A stretch of 64,000 bases of DNA from Candidatus Aenigmatarchaeota archaeon (GCA_016181005.1 JACPAE010000003.1:1-64000), one strand, 5' to 3'. Positions 39,239-47,883 are shown, counted from the first letter of the stretch. Notes: generated by a model not told the origin, from the letters alone. Numbers and translations: made by a program.

Positions 39239-39802
39239 CTAGACCCTTGAGCGCTTTATCCTCTTCAAGTCCTTTTCCAATTTTTTAAGCTCCCTGTTTG
39301 TGATAGCCGTGCCGCTTTCGACCAGGTCAGTCAGCCTGTCTATCTGCTCTTCGGTAAGCTTCTCCAGGCTGATTCCACTAGCGGCTAGTTTCTCTATATA
39401 CTTCTTTTCTATGTACGCTATGAAGACAAGCACAATATAGACTATAAACGTGGTTATGACTGCTGCCTGATAATGCCCATAGCCGACAGCCATCCCTATC
39501 GCGGCCGCTATCCATAGCAATGACGCCGTGGTCAAGCCGCGCACCCTATCGTTTGAGCGGAAAATGGCGCCGGCACCCAGAAAACCAACGCCCGTTATGA
39601 CTCCTGCAGCTATTGCAGAATTGACGGAAATTGACATCATCGTAAACAGAGCCGCCCCTAGAGCGACGATTGAGAAGGTTTTTATTCCGACATGGCTGAA
39701 TTTCAGCTCCCTTTCAAGGCCTATTAGGGCTCCCAAACCCATCGCCGCAAAAAGTTTTAGCAGAACTTCTGTCTCGTTGAAAGGAATTACTTCCAGTGCC
39801 AC
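39239..39802 (-). CDS. MgtC/SapB-family membrane protein
   Basis: GLGALIGLERE, GAAL, GVGFLGAGAIFRSNDRVRGLTTASLLWIAAAIGMAVG. Confidence 0.92.
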   Translation of the reverse strand: MALEVIPFNETEVLLKLFAAMGLGALIGLERELKFSHVGIKTFSIVALGAALFTMMSISVNSAIAAGVITGVGFLGAGAIFRSNDRVRGLTTASLLWIAAAIGMAVGYGHYQAAVITTFIVYIVLVFIAYIEKKYIEKLAASGISLEKLTEEQIDRLTDLVESGTAITNRELKKLEKDLKRIKRSRV

Positions 39803-40065
39803 AAACTAAAATTGATTTTCCTCGGCTTAAGCTTTTTGGCTGGTATTGTCAAGATTAAAATTTTTAAAGCATGTTCGGGGAAATATAGGATGGAAATTAC
39901 GATAAGTATTTATAAACAGAAAGAAAATAACTTTTACTCATTACGATCTCGTTGCTTACCTGTTAAGTTGCGACCTTAACTTGTAAGATTTTAGTCACAG
40001 TTATTACTGCAATCTCGTTCTCGTAAAAAGATATTTGGAAACCGTTTATAAAGGGTTTTCGATGA

Positions 40066-40083
40066 TGTGAAATATATTTCACA
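40066..40083. promoter_or_regulatory. 18-bp perfect palindrome upstream of ftsZ, candidate operator
   Basis: TGTGAAATATATTTCACA; TATA-like CCGTTTATAAA about 25 nt upstream. Confidence 0.6.
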
Positions 40084-40103
40084 AAAGTTAGGGGGGAATT
40101 AAC

Positions 40104-41252
40104 ATGGAGTCAATAGTGAAGAACGCCCTGGGGAAATCTTGGAAAGATGAACCTCTACAAAATAGGTTCAAGCTTGAATCGACATCCGGAGCGACTTTTA
40201 GCAATATAGACTATTACAAACTGGCCGAACAAGAGTTCGGTTTCGCAATAAAGAGAGCAAAAGTGACTGTAATCGGATGCGGTGGTGCAGGACAAAACGC
40301 CGTGACCAGATTGACAGAAATGGGAGTTGAAGGTGCGCAAACAATTTCCATCAACACCGACGCCAAGCATCTCGCCGTAGGCAAGGCCGACAAAAAAATC
40401 TTGATTGGTCGCGAGCTTACGCGAGGGTTGGGTGCGGGCGGCATTCCGGAAGTTGGCAAGAAGGCTGCCGAAGAATCGAGGAATGAAATCAAGGAATGCC
40501 TTGAAGGCAGCGACCTGGTCTTCGCCGTTGCAGGTCTCGGAAAGGGAACCGGTTCCGGTTCTGTTCCTGTAGCTTGTGAGTTGGGCAAACAGATGGGAGC
40601 AATCGTCATTGGCGTGGTCACAATGCCCTTCAAGCTGGAAGGCGCTAGGGTGAGCAAGGCCGAGGAAGCTTTGGCTTCCGTGAGGCAGGTCTGCGATACG
40701 GCGATTGTCATAGAGAACGACAAGTTGCTCAAGTATGCGGGCAATATGTCAGTCCAAAGCGCGTTTGCCGTTGCTGACGAGCTGATAGCAAGCATGGTCA
40801 AGGGAATTACCGAGACTATAACACTGCCAAGCTTGGTCAACCTGGACTATGCTGACGTTAAGAGTGTCATGCACTCAGGAGGAGTTGCATCCATCGGCGT
40901 AGGCGAGAGCAATTCCAGCAACAGGGCAGAAGACGCAATCACCAAGGCTTTAACGAATCCGTTGCTTGAGGTGGACTATACAGGAGCAAGCGGTGCCCTG
41001 GTTCACATTACAGGCGGTCCGGATCTAAAGCTGGACGAGGTAAACGCGATGGGTGAGGCAGTCTCAAGGCAACTTGACCCTCAAGCCCAAGTGTTCTGGG
41101 GAGCTAGAATTCTTCCGGAATATGAAGGCAAGGTTCAGGTAATCGCTATAGTCACAGGAGTTCGCTCGCCTTACATAGTAGGGCCAGTGACAAGAGAAAC
41201 TCCGGTCGTGAGGGAAATCAGCCACGCACTGGGCATCGACGTAATAAGATGA
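40104..41252 (+). CDS. ftsZ: Cell division protein FtsZ
   Basis: VIGCGGAGQNAV, SINTDAKHL, GLGKGTGSGS (tubulin signature variant), NLDYADVKSVM T7 loop; SD GGGGGG upstream. Confidence 0.93.
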   Translation: MESIVKNALGKSWKDEPLQNRFKLESTSGATFSNIDYYKLAEQEFGFAIKRAKVTVIGCGGAGQNAVTRLTEMGVEGAQTISINTDAKHLAVGKADKKILIGRELTRGLGAGGIPEVGKKAAEESRNEIKECLEGSDLVFAVAGLGKGTGSGSVPVACELGKQMGAIVIGVVTMPFKLEGARVSKAEEALASVRQVCDTAIVIENDKLLKYAGNMSVQSAFAVADELIASMVKGITETITLPSLVNLDYADVKSVMHSGGVASIGVGESNSSNRAEDAITKALTNPLLEVDYTGASGALVHITGGPDLKLDEVNAMGEAVSRQLDPQAQVFWGARILPEYEGKVQVIAIVTGVRSPYIVGPVTRETPVVREISHALGIDVIR

Positions 41253-41302
41253 AGGCCAACGCCTTCTCTTCTTTACTTTCAAAAAATGAAAGGAGGATAA
41301 AA

Positions 41303-41371
41303 ATGGACGACGACATATGGGACCCGTTTGAAGACGCAGAACAGGAAGAAATGGACATGTTTGAGAACTGA
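41303..41371 (+). CDS. Acidic microprotein MDDDIWDPFEDAEQEEMDMFEN
   Basis: Perfect AGGAGG 6-7 nt before ATG; 51 nt after ftsZ stop on the same strand. Confidence 0.55.
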   Translation: MDDDIWDPFEDAEQEEMDMFEN

Positions 41372-41487
41372 GATTCTTTAATTTTTTCTTCTTTCTCTTT
41401 TTCTTACTCGTTTTAATAGACTTAATTTTACCTTATAAGAAATGTCACGGATGACTGCTTTAGAAGCATTCTAGTAAGATTCTATCT

Positions 41488-41862
41488 TTACCGAAGGGGT
41501 CTCTGAAGCTGCCCTCTTTGCGGCATAGGACTCATTGCGCCTTTCGTAGCCTGCGCCTTTGGCTCCTCTACCGGCTCCTCTTCAGCTAAAGATTCTGTTA
41601 TGTGCTTGATTATCACAACATCGCCGACAGATTGGACCATAGGATAAGGAATAACAACGCCTCTCTTTCCGCCGACAGCCTTGCCCAGCAGCGAATTCTT
41701 TGCAGCCTCTACAACCAGTGAACGAACCTTGTATCTTGCCAAATCAAACTCGATGTCAGAAACCTTGCCGCAATAAAATCCCTTGTTGGTGAAAACGTCC
41801 TTGGCGAACATGTCTGAGATATCCTTTGTCGAAACTGGCATAGGTATTATTTGTAAAATCAA
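41488..41862 (-). CDS. PRC-barrel domain protein
   Basis: MFAKDVFTNKGFYCGKVSDIEFDLARYKVRSLVVEA. Confidence 0.75.
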   Translation of the reverse strand: MILQIIPMPVSTKDISDMFAKDVFTNKGFYCGKVSDIEFDLARYKVRSLVVEAAKNSLLGKAVGGKRGVVIPYPMVQSVGDVVIIKHITESLAEEEPVEEPKAQATKGAMSPMPQRGQLQRPLR

Positions 41863-41888
41863 ATATAAATATCTATGGTGGAAGCTTT

Positions 41889-42077
41889 TCAGTAAACGTC
41901 CATGGTGTACGACAAGTTCTTAATCAGGCCTTCGTGCTCTCCCCGCTTTTTCGCCACCTCCATCAGGGCTTCGACTTCGCCCTTGTCCAGCCAGATGCCG
42001 TGGCTCTCGCAGACATCCACCTTCACGTCCTCTATAGTCTTGACTTGCATCCTTTGCTTGCATACTGGACATTCCAT
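41889..42077 (-). CDS. TFIIB-type zinc-ribbon small protein
   Basis: CPVCKQRM...DVCESHGIWLDKGEVEAL. Confidence 0.75.
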   Translation of the reverse strand: MECPVCKQRMQVKTIEDVKVDVCESHGIWLDKGEVEALMEVAKKRGEHEGLIKNLSYTMDVY

Positions 42078-42122
42078 GAAATCGCTATTTATTAATTATG
42101 TTCTCAATTAAACTATAAGTAT

Positions 42123-42236
42123 GCTGAGGTCGCCTAACCCGGTATGGCACAAAACTTTAAAGTGTGTAAGGTTGCTAAATCTCGCGAAGACCTTGCGGGC
42201 GCAAGTCCGTTGTGGGTTCAAATCCCACCCTCAGCG
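42123..42236 (+). tRNA. tRNA-Ser(GCT), class II, with two apparent introns
   Basis: GCTGAGG/CCTCAGC acceptor; D-arm GCCTAACCCGGTATGGC; TAAGG-TTGCTAA-[12 nt]-CCTTG anticodon arm; variable arm CGGGC GCAA GTCCG; T-arm GTGGG TTCAAAT CCCAC; G73; about 17-nt insert at 42149-42166. Confidence 0.88.
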
Positions 42237-42271
42237 CTTAATTTTAAATGTAAAGGGTGCGTAATTAAATC

Positions 42272-42478
42272 ATGAAGCTTACGATAAAGATCTGGAAAGG
42301 AGAGAAATATTACATAGCAAGAGTGCCTGAATTGGGTGTGACTACTCAAGGCAAAACTGTGCTGGAAGCCAAAAAGAACTTGCAGGAAGCAGTTAGAGTC
42401 CATCTGGAGTCCATGGTGGATTACATGATAAAGAAAGGCGGGGTAAGGATAGAAAAAGGCCATATTGTCCATGTTTGA
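42272..42478 (+). CDS. HicB-like antitoxin
   Basis: YYIARVPELGVTTQGKTVLEAKKNLQEAV. Confidence 0.85.
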   Translation: MKLTIKIWKGEKYYIARVPELGVTTQGKTVLEAKKNLQEAVRVHLESMVDYMIKKGGVRIEKGHIVHV

Positions 42479-42490
42479 AGATGGGATTGA

Positions 42491-42709
42491 ATGCCTAGGC
42501 TTCCTATTATTTCCGGATATGATCTCATTAAAATACTGTCCAAGAATTTCGGCTTCAGACCAATAAGACAAAAAGGGAGTCATATTACGCTTACGAACGA
42601 CATGGTTTTCATCACTATCCCATTGCATGATGAGCTGGACAAAGGCACATTAAACGCAATTTTAAAAGATGCAGGAGTTAAGCGGAAGGACTTTGTTGAT
42701 TATCTGTAA
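42491..42709 (+). CDS. HicA-like toxin
   Basis: GYDLIKILSKNFGFRPIRQKGSHITL...IPLHDELDKGTLNAILKDAGV. Confidence 0.88.
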   Translation: MPRLPIISGYDLIKILSKNFGFRPIRQKGSHITLTNDMVFITIPLHDELDKGTLNAILKDAGVKRKDFVDYL

Positions 42710-43889
42710 CCTGTTTCTCGCGGAACCAGTTTCTCAGAAGAACCGGAGCTATCACGGTCGTCAGTATGCTCATCAAAACAATCGAGATGTAAATGTCCTG
42801 GCCGATAATGCTCTGATTCAGCGCGACCAAGCCTACAATCATGGCAACCTCTCCCCTAGGAACCATTGAAATGCCTATTATAACCGAGTCTTTGGGATTC
42901 ATGCCCAGCAGCCTTGCGCTGGAGCCACAAGCAACAATTTTTGTAACAACCGCTATGATCGTGAGCGCTATCACGAATGTTATTATGTTGAAATTCAACG
43001 TGTGCAAATCGGCTATTATGCCGAGCGAGACGAAGAACAATGACGCAAAGATTATATGGAGATACTCCACTCCCTCCCGGAAGTTCTTGCCGTGCTTCGA
43101 GTGGACACCCTCTAGAGATATGCCGGCTATAAATGCGCCCAAGATTGCGGAAAGGCCGAACAGCTCAGCTGACATTGCGTACAGGAAGGCGAACAGTATA
43201 GTGAAGATGAAGACGAGCTCGGGAAATTTCTTTGCCATATCAGCGTGGTCCATCCTCCTTACAAGCCTGTTTACGCCGAAGTAGCCGATGACCGTGCCGG
43301 CGACAAGGAATCCCACTGCTTTCAGCATGACTAATCCCAACATCGCTGGGGAGACAGTGCCGAGGACTATCTGCTGGGAAAAGGATAAAGCGAGAAGGTC
43401 CAGGACATCGTCTATGACTGCGGCGCCTATGATTGCCTTTGCGGCGTCTGTCTCAAGCTTTCCCATCTCCTTCAGCACATGCGCTGTGATTGCGATACTG
43501 GTGGCGGTAAGAGCGGTTCCTACCATTATTGCGGATGCAAAGTCAAACCCGAAAAGCACGGCAGTGAGGTAGCCTCCTATCCATGGGACGATGGCACCTA
43601 TAATGGCAATTGTAAAGTATTTCGGATTCAGGATGTGCTTCAACTGGAACTCCAGGCCGACGACGAACAGGAGTATTACTGCACCCAGATGCGCTATGCC
43701 CTTCACGAATTCTGTGTACGTGATTAGTCCGAGAAGGCTGGGACCGATTAGCAGACCCAGCAACAATTCTGCAACAATAACGGACTGGTTTACCCTGGAT
43801 GCGACCAGGTATCCGGCAAAGGCCACGAACAGCAGAAGGCTCATCTGGAATTCCGGCGAGGATGCAATTGTAAAGTCTGCGAACGACAT
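42678..43889 (-). CDS. CPA2-family cation:proton antiporter
   Basis: 12-TM-like; LGAVILLFVVGLEFQLKHI, AAVIDDVLDLLALS. Confidence 0.9.
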   Translation of the reverse strand: MSFADFTIASSPEFQMSLLLFVAFAGYLVASRVNQSVIVAELLLGLLIGPSLLGLITYTEFVKGIAHLGAVILLFVVGLEFQLKHILNPKYFTIAIIGAIVPWIGGYLTAVLFGFDFASAIMVGTALTATSIAITAHVLKEMGKLETDAAKAIIGAAVIDDVLDLLALSFSQQIVLGTVSPAMLGLVMLKAVGFLVAGTVIGYFGVNRLVRRMDHADMAKKFPELVFIFTILFAFLYAMSAELFGLSAILGAFIAGISLEGVHSKHGKNFREGVEYLHIIFASLFFVSLGIIADLHTLNFNIITFVIALTIIAVVTKIVACGSSARLLGMNPKDSVIIGISMVPRGEVAMIVGLVALNQSIIGQDIYISIVLMSILTTVIAPVLLRNWFREKQVTDNQQSPSA

Positions 43890-43925
43890 GTAAGCTTTTG
43901 TATATGGAGATAAAAATAAGAACTT

Positions 43926-44429
43926 ATGGAGCTCTACTGGCTGTCATTGGTTCCGATACCGTTCTTTACCTGGCTGCTGATAGAATTGGTCAGGGACGAG
44001 GCAATACCGATACCTCTGCCGAAAGACACAATAAGACAGATGCTGAAGCTTGCTAAGGTTAGTAAGAAAGACGTTGTTTATGATCTTGGTTCCGGTGACG
44101 GCAGGATTGTCAGAATAGCTGCGAAAGAATTTGGCGCTAAAGCGGTTGGCGTAGAGAAAAATAGGTTGCTTGTTTGGCTGTCTAGAAAGATGGTCGGAAA
44201 TAAAGGAAGGATAGTGCATGGTGATATTTTCGAGGAAAATTTGAATAAAGCCGATGTTATTGTGATGTACCTGTCACACAAATTAGTCCAACAATTGAAG
44301 CCGAAGTTGGAAAAGGAATTAAAGAAAGGGGCTGGAATAGTTTCTGCAAGCCATCCTATTGAAGGGTGGAAGGAAGTTGAAAGAATAAGGACAGGTCATT
44401 TCTATTCTTACTTGTACAAGATTTCTTAG
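43926..44429 (+). CDS. Membrane-anchored SAM methyltransferase
   Basis: VYDLGSGDGRIVRIAAKEFGAKAVGVE. Confidence 0.8.
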   Translation: MELYWLSLVPIPFFTWLLIELVRDEAIPIPLPKDTIRQMLKLAKVSKKDVVYDLGSGDGRIVRIAAKEFGAKAVGVEKNRLLVWLSRKMVGNKGRIVHGDIFEENLNKADVIVMYLSHKLVQQLKPKLEKELKKGAGIVSASHPIEGWKEVERIRTGHFYSYLYKIS

Positions 44430-44489
44430 ATTAATTGCCGTGGCTCAGCGACTTATTTTTTTAAATAAAGAATGTATTAGTTATGATAC

Positions 44490-44591
44490 GGGTTCATAGT
44501 CTAGTGGTAAAGCAAATTCACCTGAGGACGCAACCTTGACGAGCTAAGACTCAGAATGGTTGAGACCGCGGTTCAATTCCGCGTGGACCCA
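44490..44591 (+). tRNA. tRNA-Val(GAC) with two apparent introns
   Basis: GGGTTCA-TA-GTCTAGTGGTA-[AAGCAAATTCACCTGA]-GGAC-G-CAACC-TTGAC-[GAGCTAAGACTCAGA]-AT-GGTTG-AGAC-CGCGG TTCAATT CCGCG-TGGACCC-A; spliced length 71. Confidence 0.88.
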
Positions 44592-44778
44592 CTAAATTTA
44601 AATAAGATTAAAACAGTAGTTCCGAATGTAAATAACTACCAATAAATGTCATAGAATGAATCTGTTTGGCTAGTATCCTCATTTTACGCAATATTGATAA
44701 TTCAAAATTCGTTTATCGTAAACCCAGTTTCTACCAATGATGCAAACTGGATTAAACCAGCCTGAGAAATAGACTGTT

Positions 44779-45231
44779 ATGCGAAAACCAAATTTCGATT
44801 ATGCGAAAGCAAAACGGGAATTAAGGAAACTAGTTAAAATGGGCGTGTCCAAAAGAGAAGCATCGGTCATAGTCGGCGTCCCCTATCCTACTGCATTGCT
44901 CTGGACTCCAGACATTTATATGGACGCCGACAGCAGGATATCTGGGATAACGCTAAAAATTCTAAAAGAACTAGTATCAACTGGGTATTACTTTCCAAAC
45001 AGGAACCTCAGGGCAACTTTCGCCTACAGATTGCTGAAAAGAAGTTTCCCTGTTAAAAGGGTAAGGTCGCACGGCCTGGTTGTGTATATGATGAAGGGAA
45101 GCGAGAGGACAGCAATGGAGGAGTTGCTTAAGAAACTAAATCTGAAATCAGTAACATACGGTAAGCTCGGCTATATAAGAGACACTTTCGGAATAAAAAT
45201 TAATCCTAGGCGGGAGAAGATGATAATATGA
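44779..45231 (+). CDS. Predicted HTH DNA-binding protein, first gene of the methyltransferase operon
   Basis: KLVKMGVSKREASVIVGVPYPTALLW HTH-like; ATGA overlap with the next ORF. Confidence 0.5.
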   Translation: MRKPNFDYAKAKRELRKLVKMGVSKREASVIVGVPYPTALLWTPDIYMDADSRISGITLKILKELVSTGYYFPNRNLRATFAYRLLKRSFPVKRVRSHGLVVYMMKGSERTAMEELLKKLNLKSVTYGKLGYIRDTFGIKINPRREKMII

Positions 45232-45347
45232 AATCTGGTAAAATGAGAGGAAAACCAATGTGCAAGATGTGTGGTCATAAGTTCAGGAATGTAAGGGATT
45301 ATTTCAAGCACACTTGCGATGTTGATCAAAAATATGTTTATGGGTGA
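45228..45347 (+). CDS. C2HC zinc-finger microprotein (39 aa)
   Basis: MKSGKMRGKPMCKMCGHKFRNVRDYFKHTCDVDQKYVYG. Confidence 0.65.
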   Translation: MKSGKMRGKPMCKMCGHKFRNVRDYFKHTCDVDQKYVYG

Positions 45348-45351
45348 ATTT

Positions 45352-46509
45352 ATGAAAAAACTGAATGTTCTTGATTTGTTTGCTGGATGTGGGGGATTGA
45401 GTAAGGGATTCGAAAAGGCAGGGTTTAATATCCTTGCGGCTAATGAGATTTGGCATCCTGCAGCAGAGACTCACAGAATGAATCATCCGAATACTTTTAT
45501 GGTCGAAGGTGACATAACCAATCAAAAAATCAAGCAAATGTTAATCAAAATCTGTAAAGACAAGGTGGACGTAATAATAGGTGGTCCACCTTGTCAGGCA
45601 TATTCTGTGGCTGGTAGAAGGGATCCAACTGATCCAAGAGGAAAACTATTTGAGGATTATGTGGACATTGTAAAATCCCTCAAGCCATCATTCTTTGTTA
45701 TGGAGAACGTGAAGGGAATACTTAGTATGATGCACGACAGGGAGGATCTTGCAGACGATAAAATCAATAAAGTCCAAGAGATGAGGGAACAGGTTGATGA
45801 AATTAGTTCAATCTTGAAGCACAACAAGCTAAATGAAAATGAAGTGAAATTCTACAAGGAAAGGTTGCTACACCTAAAGAAGGACATCAAGCAGTATCAA
45901 GAAAAGGTCACCGATATGATTGCCAAAAGATTTAAGAGAATAGGTTACGATATGGGATTCCAAGTTCTCAATGCGGCCGATTATGGCGTGCCACAGAAAC
46001 GAGAGAGGGTGATTTTCATAGGAACAAACACAAAAAAGAAGATAACCTTTCCCACACCGACCCACTCAATGAATCCTCAAATAAAGTTGGATGGGAAAAA
46101 ACTGGACAAGTGGAATACTGTCGCCAAGGCCATAGGTGACTTGGAAAACAAGGAGGAAGACACAAAATTGCACCACATACTTCCTAGTCACAGTGTGGAA
46201 TTTCTTAAAAAAATTCAAAATACTCCAATAGGGAAAAGCGTTTTTAGGAATTACACTGATGCATTCTACAGGTGCAATCCCAATGAACCATCAAGGACTG
46301 TCAAGGAAAATCACAACGGCGTTTTTCTTCATTACTCTAAGGATAGGGTTATGACACCACGAGAATTGGCAAGACTACAAGATTTCGATGACGATTTCAT
46401 TTTTTTCGGTGGCAAGAGTTCAGTATTGGTACAAATCGGAAATGCGGTTCCAGTGGGATTGGCCAAAGCGATAGCCAGTCACGTAAAGGGACTAATCAAC
46501 ATAAAGTAG
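45352..46509 (+). CDS. DNA (cytosine-5) methyltransferase
   Basis: LDLFAGCGGLSKGFEKAG, GGPPCQAYSVAGRR, ENVKGIL, QIGNAVP. Confidence 0.96.
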   Translation: MKKLNVLDLFAGCGGLSKGFEKAGFNILAANEIWHPAAETHRMNHPNTFMVEGDITNQKIKQMLIKICKDKVDVIIGGPPCQAYSVAGRRDPTDPRGKLFEDYVDIVKSLKPSFFVMENVKGILSMMHDREDLADDKINKVQEMREQVDEISSILKHNKLNENEVKFYKERLLHLKKDIKQYQEKVTDMIAKRFKRIGYDMGFQVLNAADYGVPQKRERVIFIGTNTKKKITFPTPTHSMNPQIKLDGKKLDKWNTVAKAIGDLENKEEDTKLHHILPSHSVEFLKKIQNTPIGKSVFRNYTDAFYRCNPNEPSRTVKENHNGVFLHYSKDRVMTPRELARLQDFDDDFIFFGGKSSVLVQIGNAVPVGLAKAIASHVKGLINIK

Positions 46510-47304
46510 TTGGCACGTTATTGATAGGTCTTCTTCAGATACTCTTATTGGATTTCCGAGATTACTCGTATTGCGCTTGATTTTTTCCAATACATCCTCG
46601 GGTTTTTTGAGCCAGTCATCAGTATCCTTTAGGATCACGTAGAATCTGTTGAGTCCCCAATTGTTTATGGAATTGTTAGCCTGTTTCCTGAGCCTCTCAA
46701 CATCCGCACCACCAATTAACGAACTCGCAAACTCGGCAGGGCTGTCTTTTGCTTCGGAAAAGGACCAGCCATTGGGAACGCCACTATTCTTCAAATCATA
46801 CGGTATTCCCTTGAAGACAAAATCGGATACGCCTTTCTGTGCGATTGACGGTATCACGTCATCCACAGATTTGATAATAGTAGTTTCGGACAAGTCGTGT
46901 GTTGCCACAATGAAATATTCCTGTTTCATAACATCCTCGCCTACCTTCAAAAGCTCCTTTAATTTTTTCCCCTGACTTATCCATTCCCTGACTTTATTCT
47001 GAAATGAGAGATGCAAAAAGGATGGCATACTCCCGTGCCAGTTATGCCCTTCCAGCAAACCTGATTTAAGGTTGATCAAATGATATCCAATATCGGTGCC
47101 TACCCATTTTTTCCTAACAAAATTCCTGATTTGATCTATGCTTATTATGAAGGAGCCTGATGCCCTCAATTCTTTGGCTGTCTTTTCATAGCTAGTAACA
47201 CGAATACGAATCCCATTAGCTTTAAGAAATTCTTCTATGGCACCCTTATTCATCATAAACCGAAAGCAGTACTCACCCAGATCTTCATATCCCTCTTCAA
47301 ACAT
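46492..47304 (-). CDS. Type II restriction endonuclease-like protein
   Basis: KGVSDFVFKGIPYDLKNSG (D...DxK-like core); convergent to the methyltransferase. Confidence 0.7.
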   Translation of the reverse strand: MFEEGYEDLGEYCFRFMMNKGAIEEFLKANGIRIRVTSYEKTAKELRASGSFIISIDQIRNFVRKKWVGTDIGYHLINLKSGLLEGHNWHGSMPSFLHLSFQNKVREWISQGKKLKELLKVGEDVMKQEYFIVATHDLSETTIIKSVDDVIPSIAQKGVSDFVFKGIPYDLKNSGVPNGWSFSEAKDSPAEFASSLIGGADVERLRKQANNSINNWGLNRFYVILKDTDDWLKKPEDVLEKIKRNTSNLGNPIRVSEEDLSITCQLLYVD

Positions 47305-47719
47305 ATCTCACAGCCTTTATTATCTTGGTTATTATATTCTTTGGATTGTTTTTAAGTTGATGCTCCCAGACTCGTATTACAGTCCATCCAAGCCTCCTAA
47401 GTTTCTTTCTGACTCTCTGGTCCCTTTTCATATTGTTCGATATTTTGTTCACCCAAAAAACATTCTTTAATTTGGGTTTCAGATTATCCCAATTATATCC
47501 GTGCCAGAAATCACCATCCACAAATATTGCAATTTTTTGCCTAGGAAGTACTATGTCAGGATTTCCTGGCAGTGATTTGCGATGCAACCTATATCTAATT
47601 TTATCTTTCCATAACGCTTTTCGTAAAATCAGTTCAATCTTGGTATTTTTCGACCTTATGCTGGACATTATTTTGCTTCTGGTATCTTTGGAGAGCGTGT
47701 CTTTTCCCATAGAAATCAC
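47297..47719 (-). CDS. vsr: Very short patch repair endonuclease Vsr
   Basis: IMSSIRSKNTKIELILRKALW, LPGNPDIVLPRQKIAIFVDGDFWHG, RRLGWTVIRVWEHQL. Confidence 0.95.
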   Translation of the reverse strand: MISMGKDTLSKDTRSKIMSSIRSKNTKIELILRKALWKDKIRYRLHRKSLPGNPDIVLPRQKIAIFVDGDFWHGYNWDNLKPKLKNVFWVNKISNNMKRDQRVRKKLRRLGWTVIRVWEHQLKNNPKNIITKIIKAVRYV

Positions 47720-47883
47720 TATGCACGGTTTAACCCTGATTGTCTATAAGACACTTCATTTACTTCACATTGATGCCTGTAAAATTTCTCAACTTCAGTG
47801 AAACGAACACCACAAAACCTACATCTACGAACATACTTGCGTGGCTTGCCTCTTTTCATATTATTGTCTGTCACTTTTAACAT
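47719..47883 (-). CDS. C2HC zinc-finger microprotein (54 aa), paralogue of 45228-45347
   Basis: MLKVTDNNMKRGKPRKYVRRCRFCGVRFTEVEKFYRHQCEVNEVSYRQSGLNRA; stop TAG overlaps vsr GTG (TAGTG). Confidence 0.6.
   Translation of the reverse strand: MLKVTDNNMKRGKPRKYVRRCRFCGVRFTEVEKFYRHQCEVNEVSYRQSGLNRA

Noticed and set aside
44737-44770. Possible C/D box sRNA (ATGATGC...CTGA)
   Set aside because: Only one C-like and one D-like box, too short for an archaeal C/D sRNA with D'/C'.
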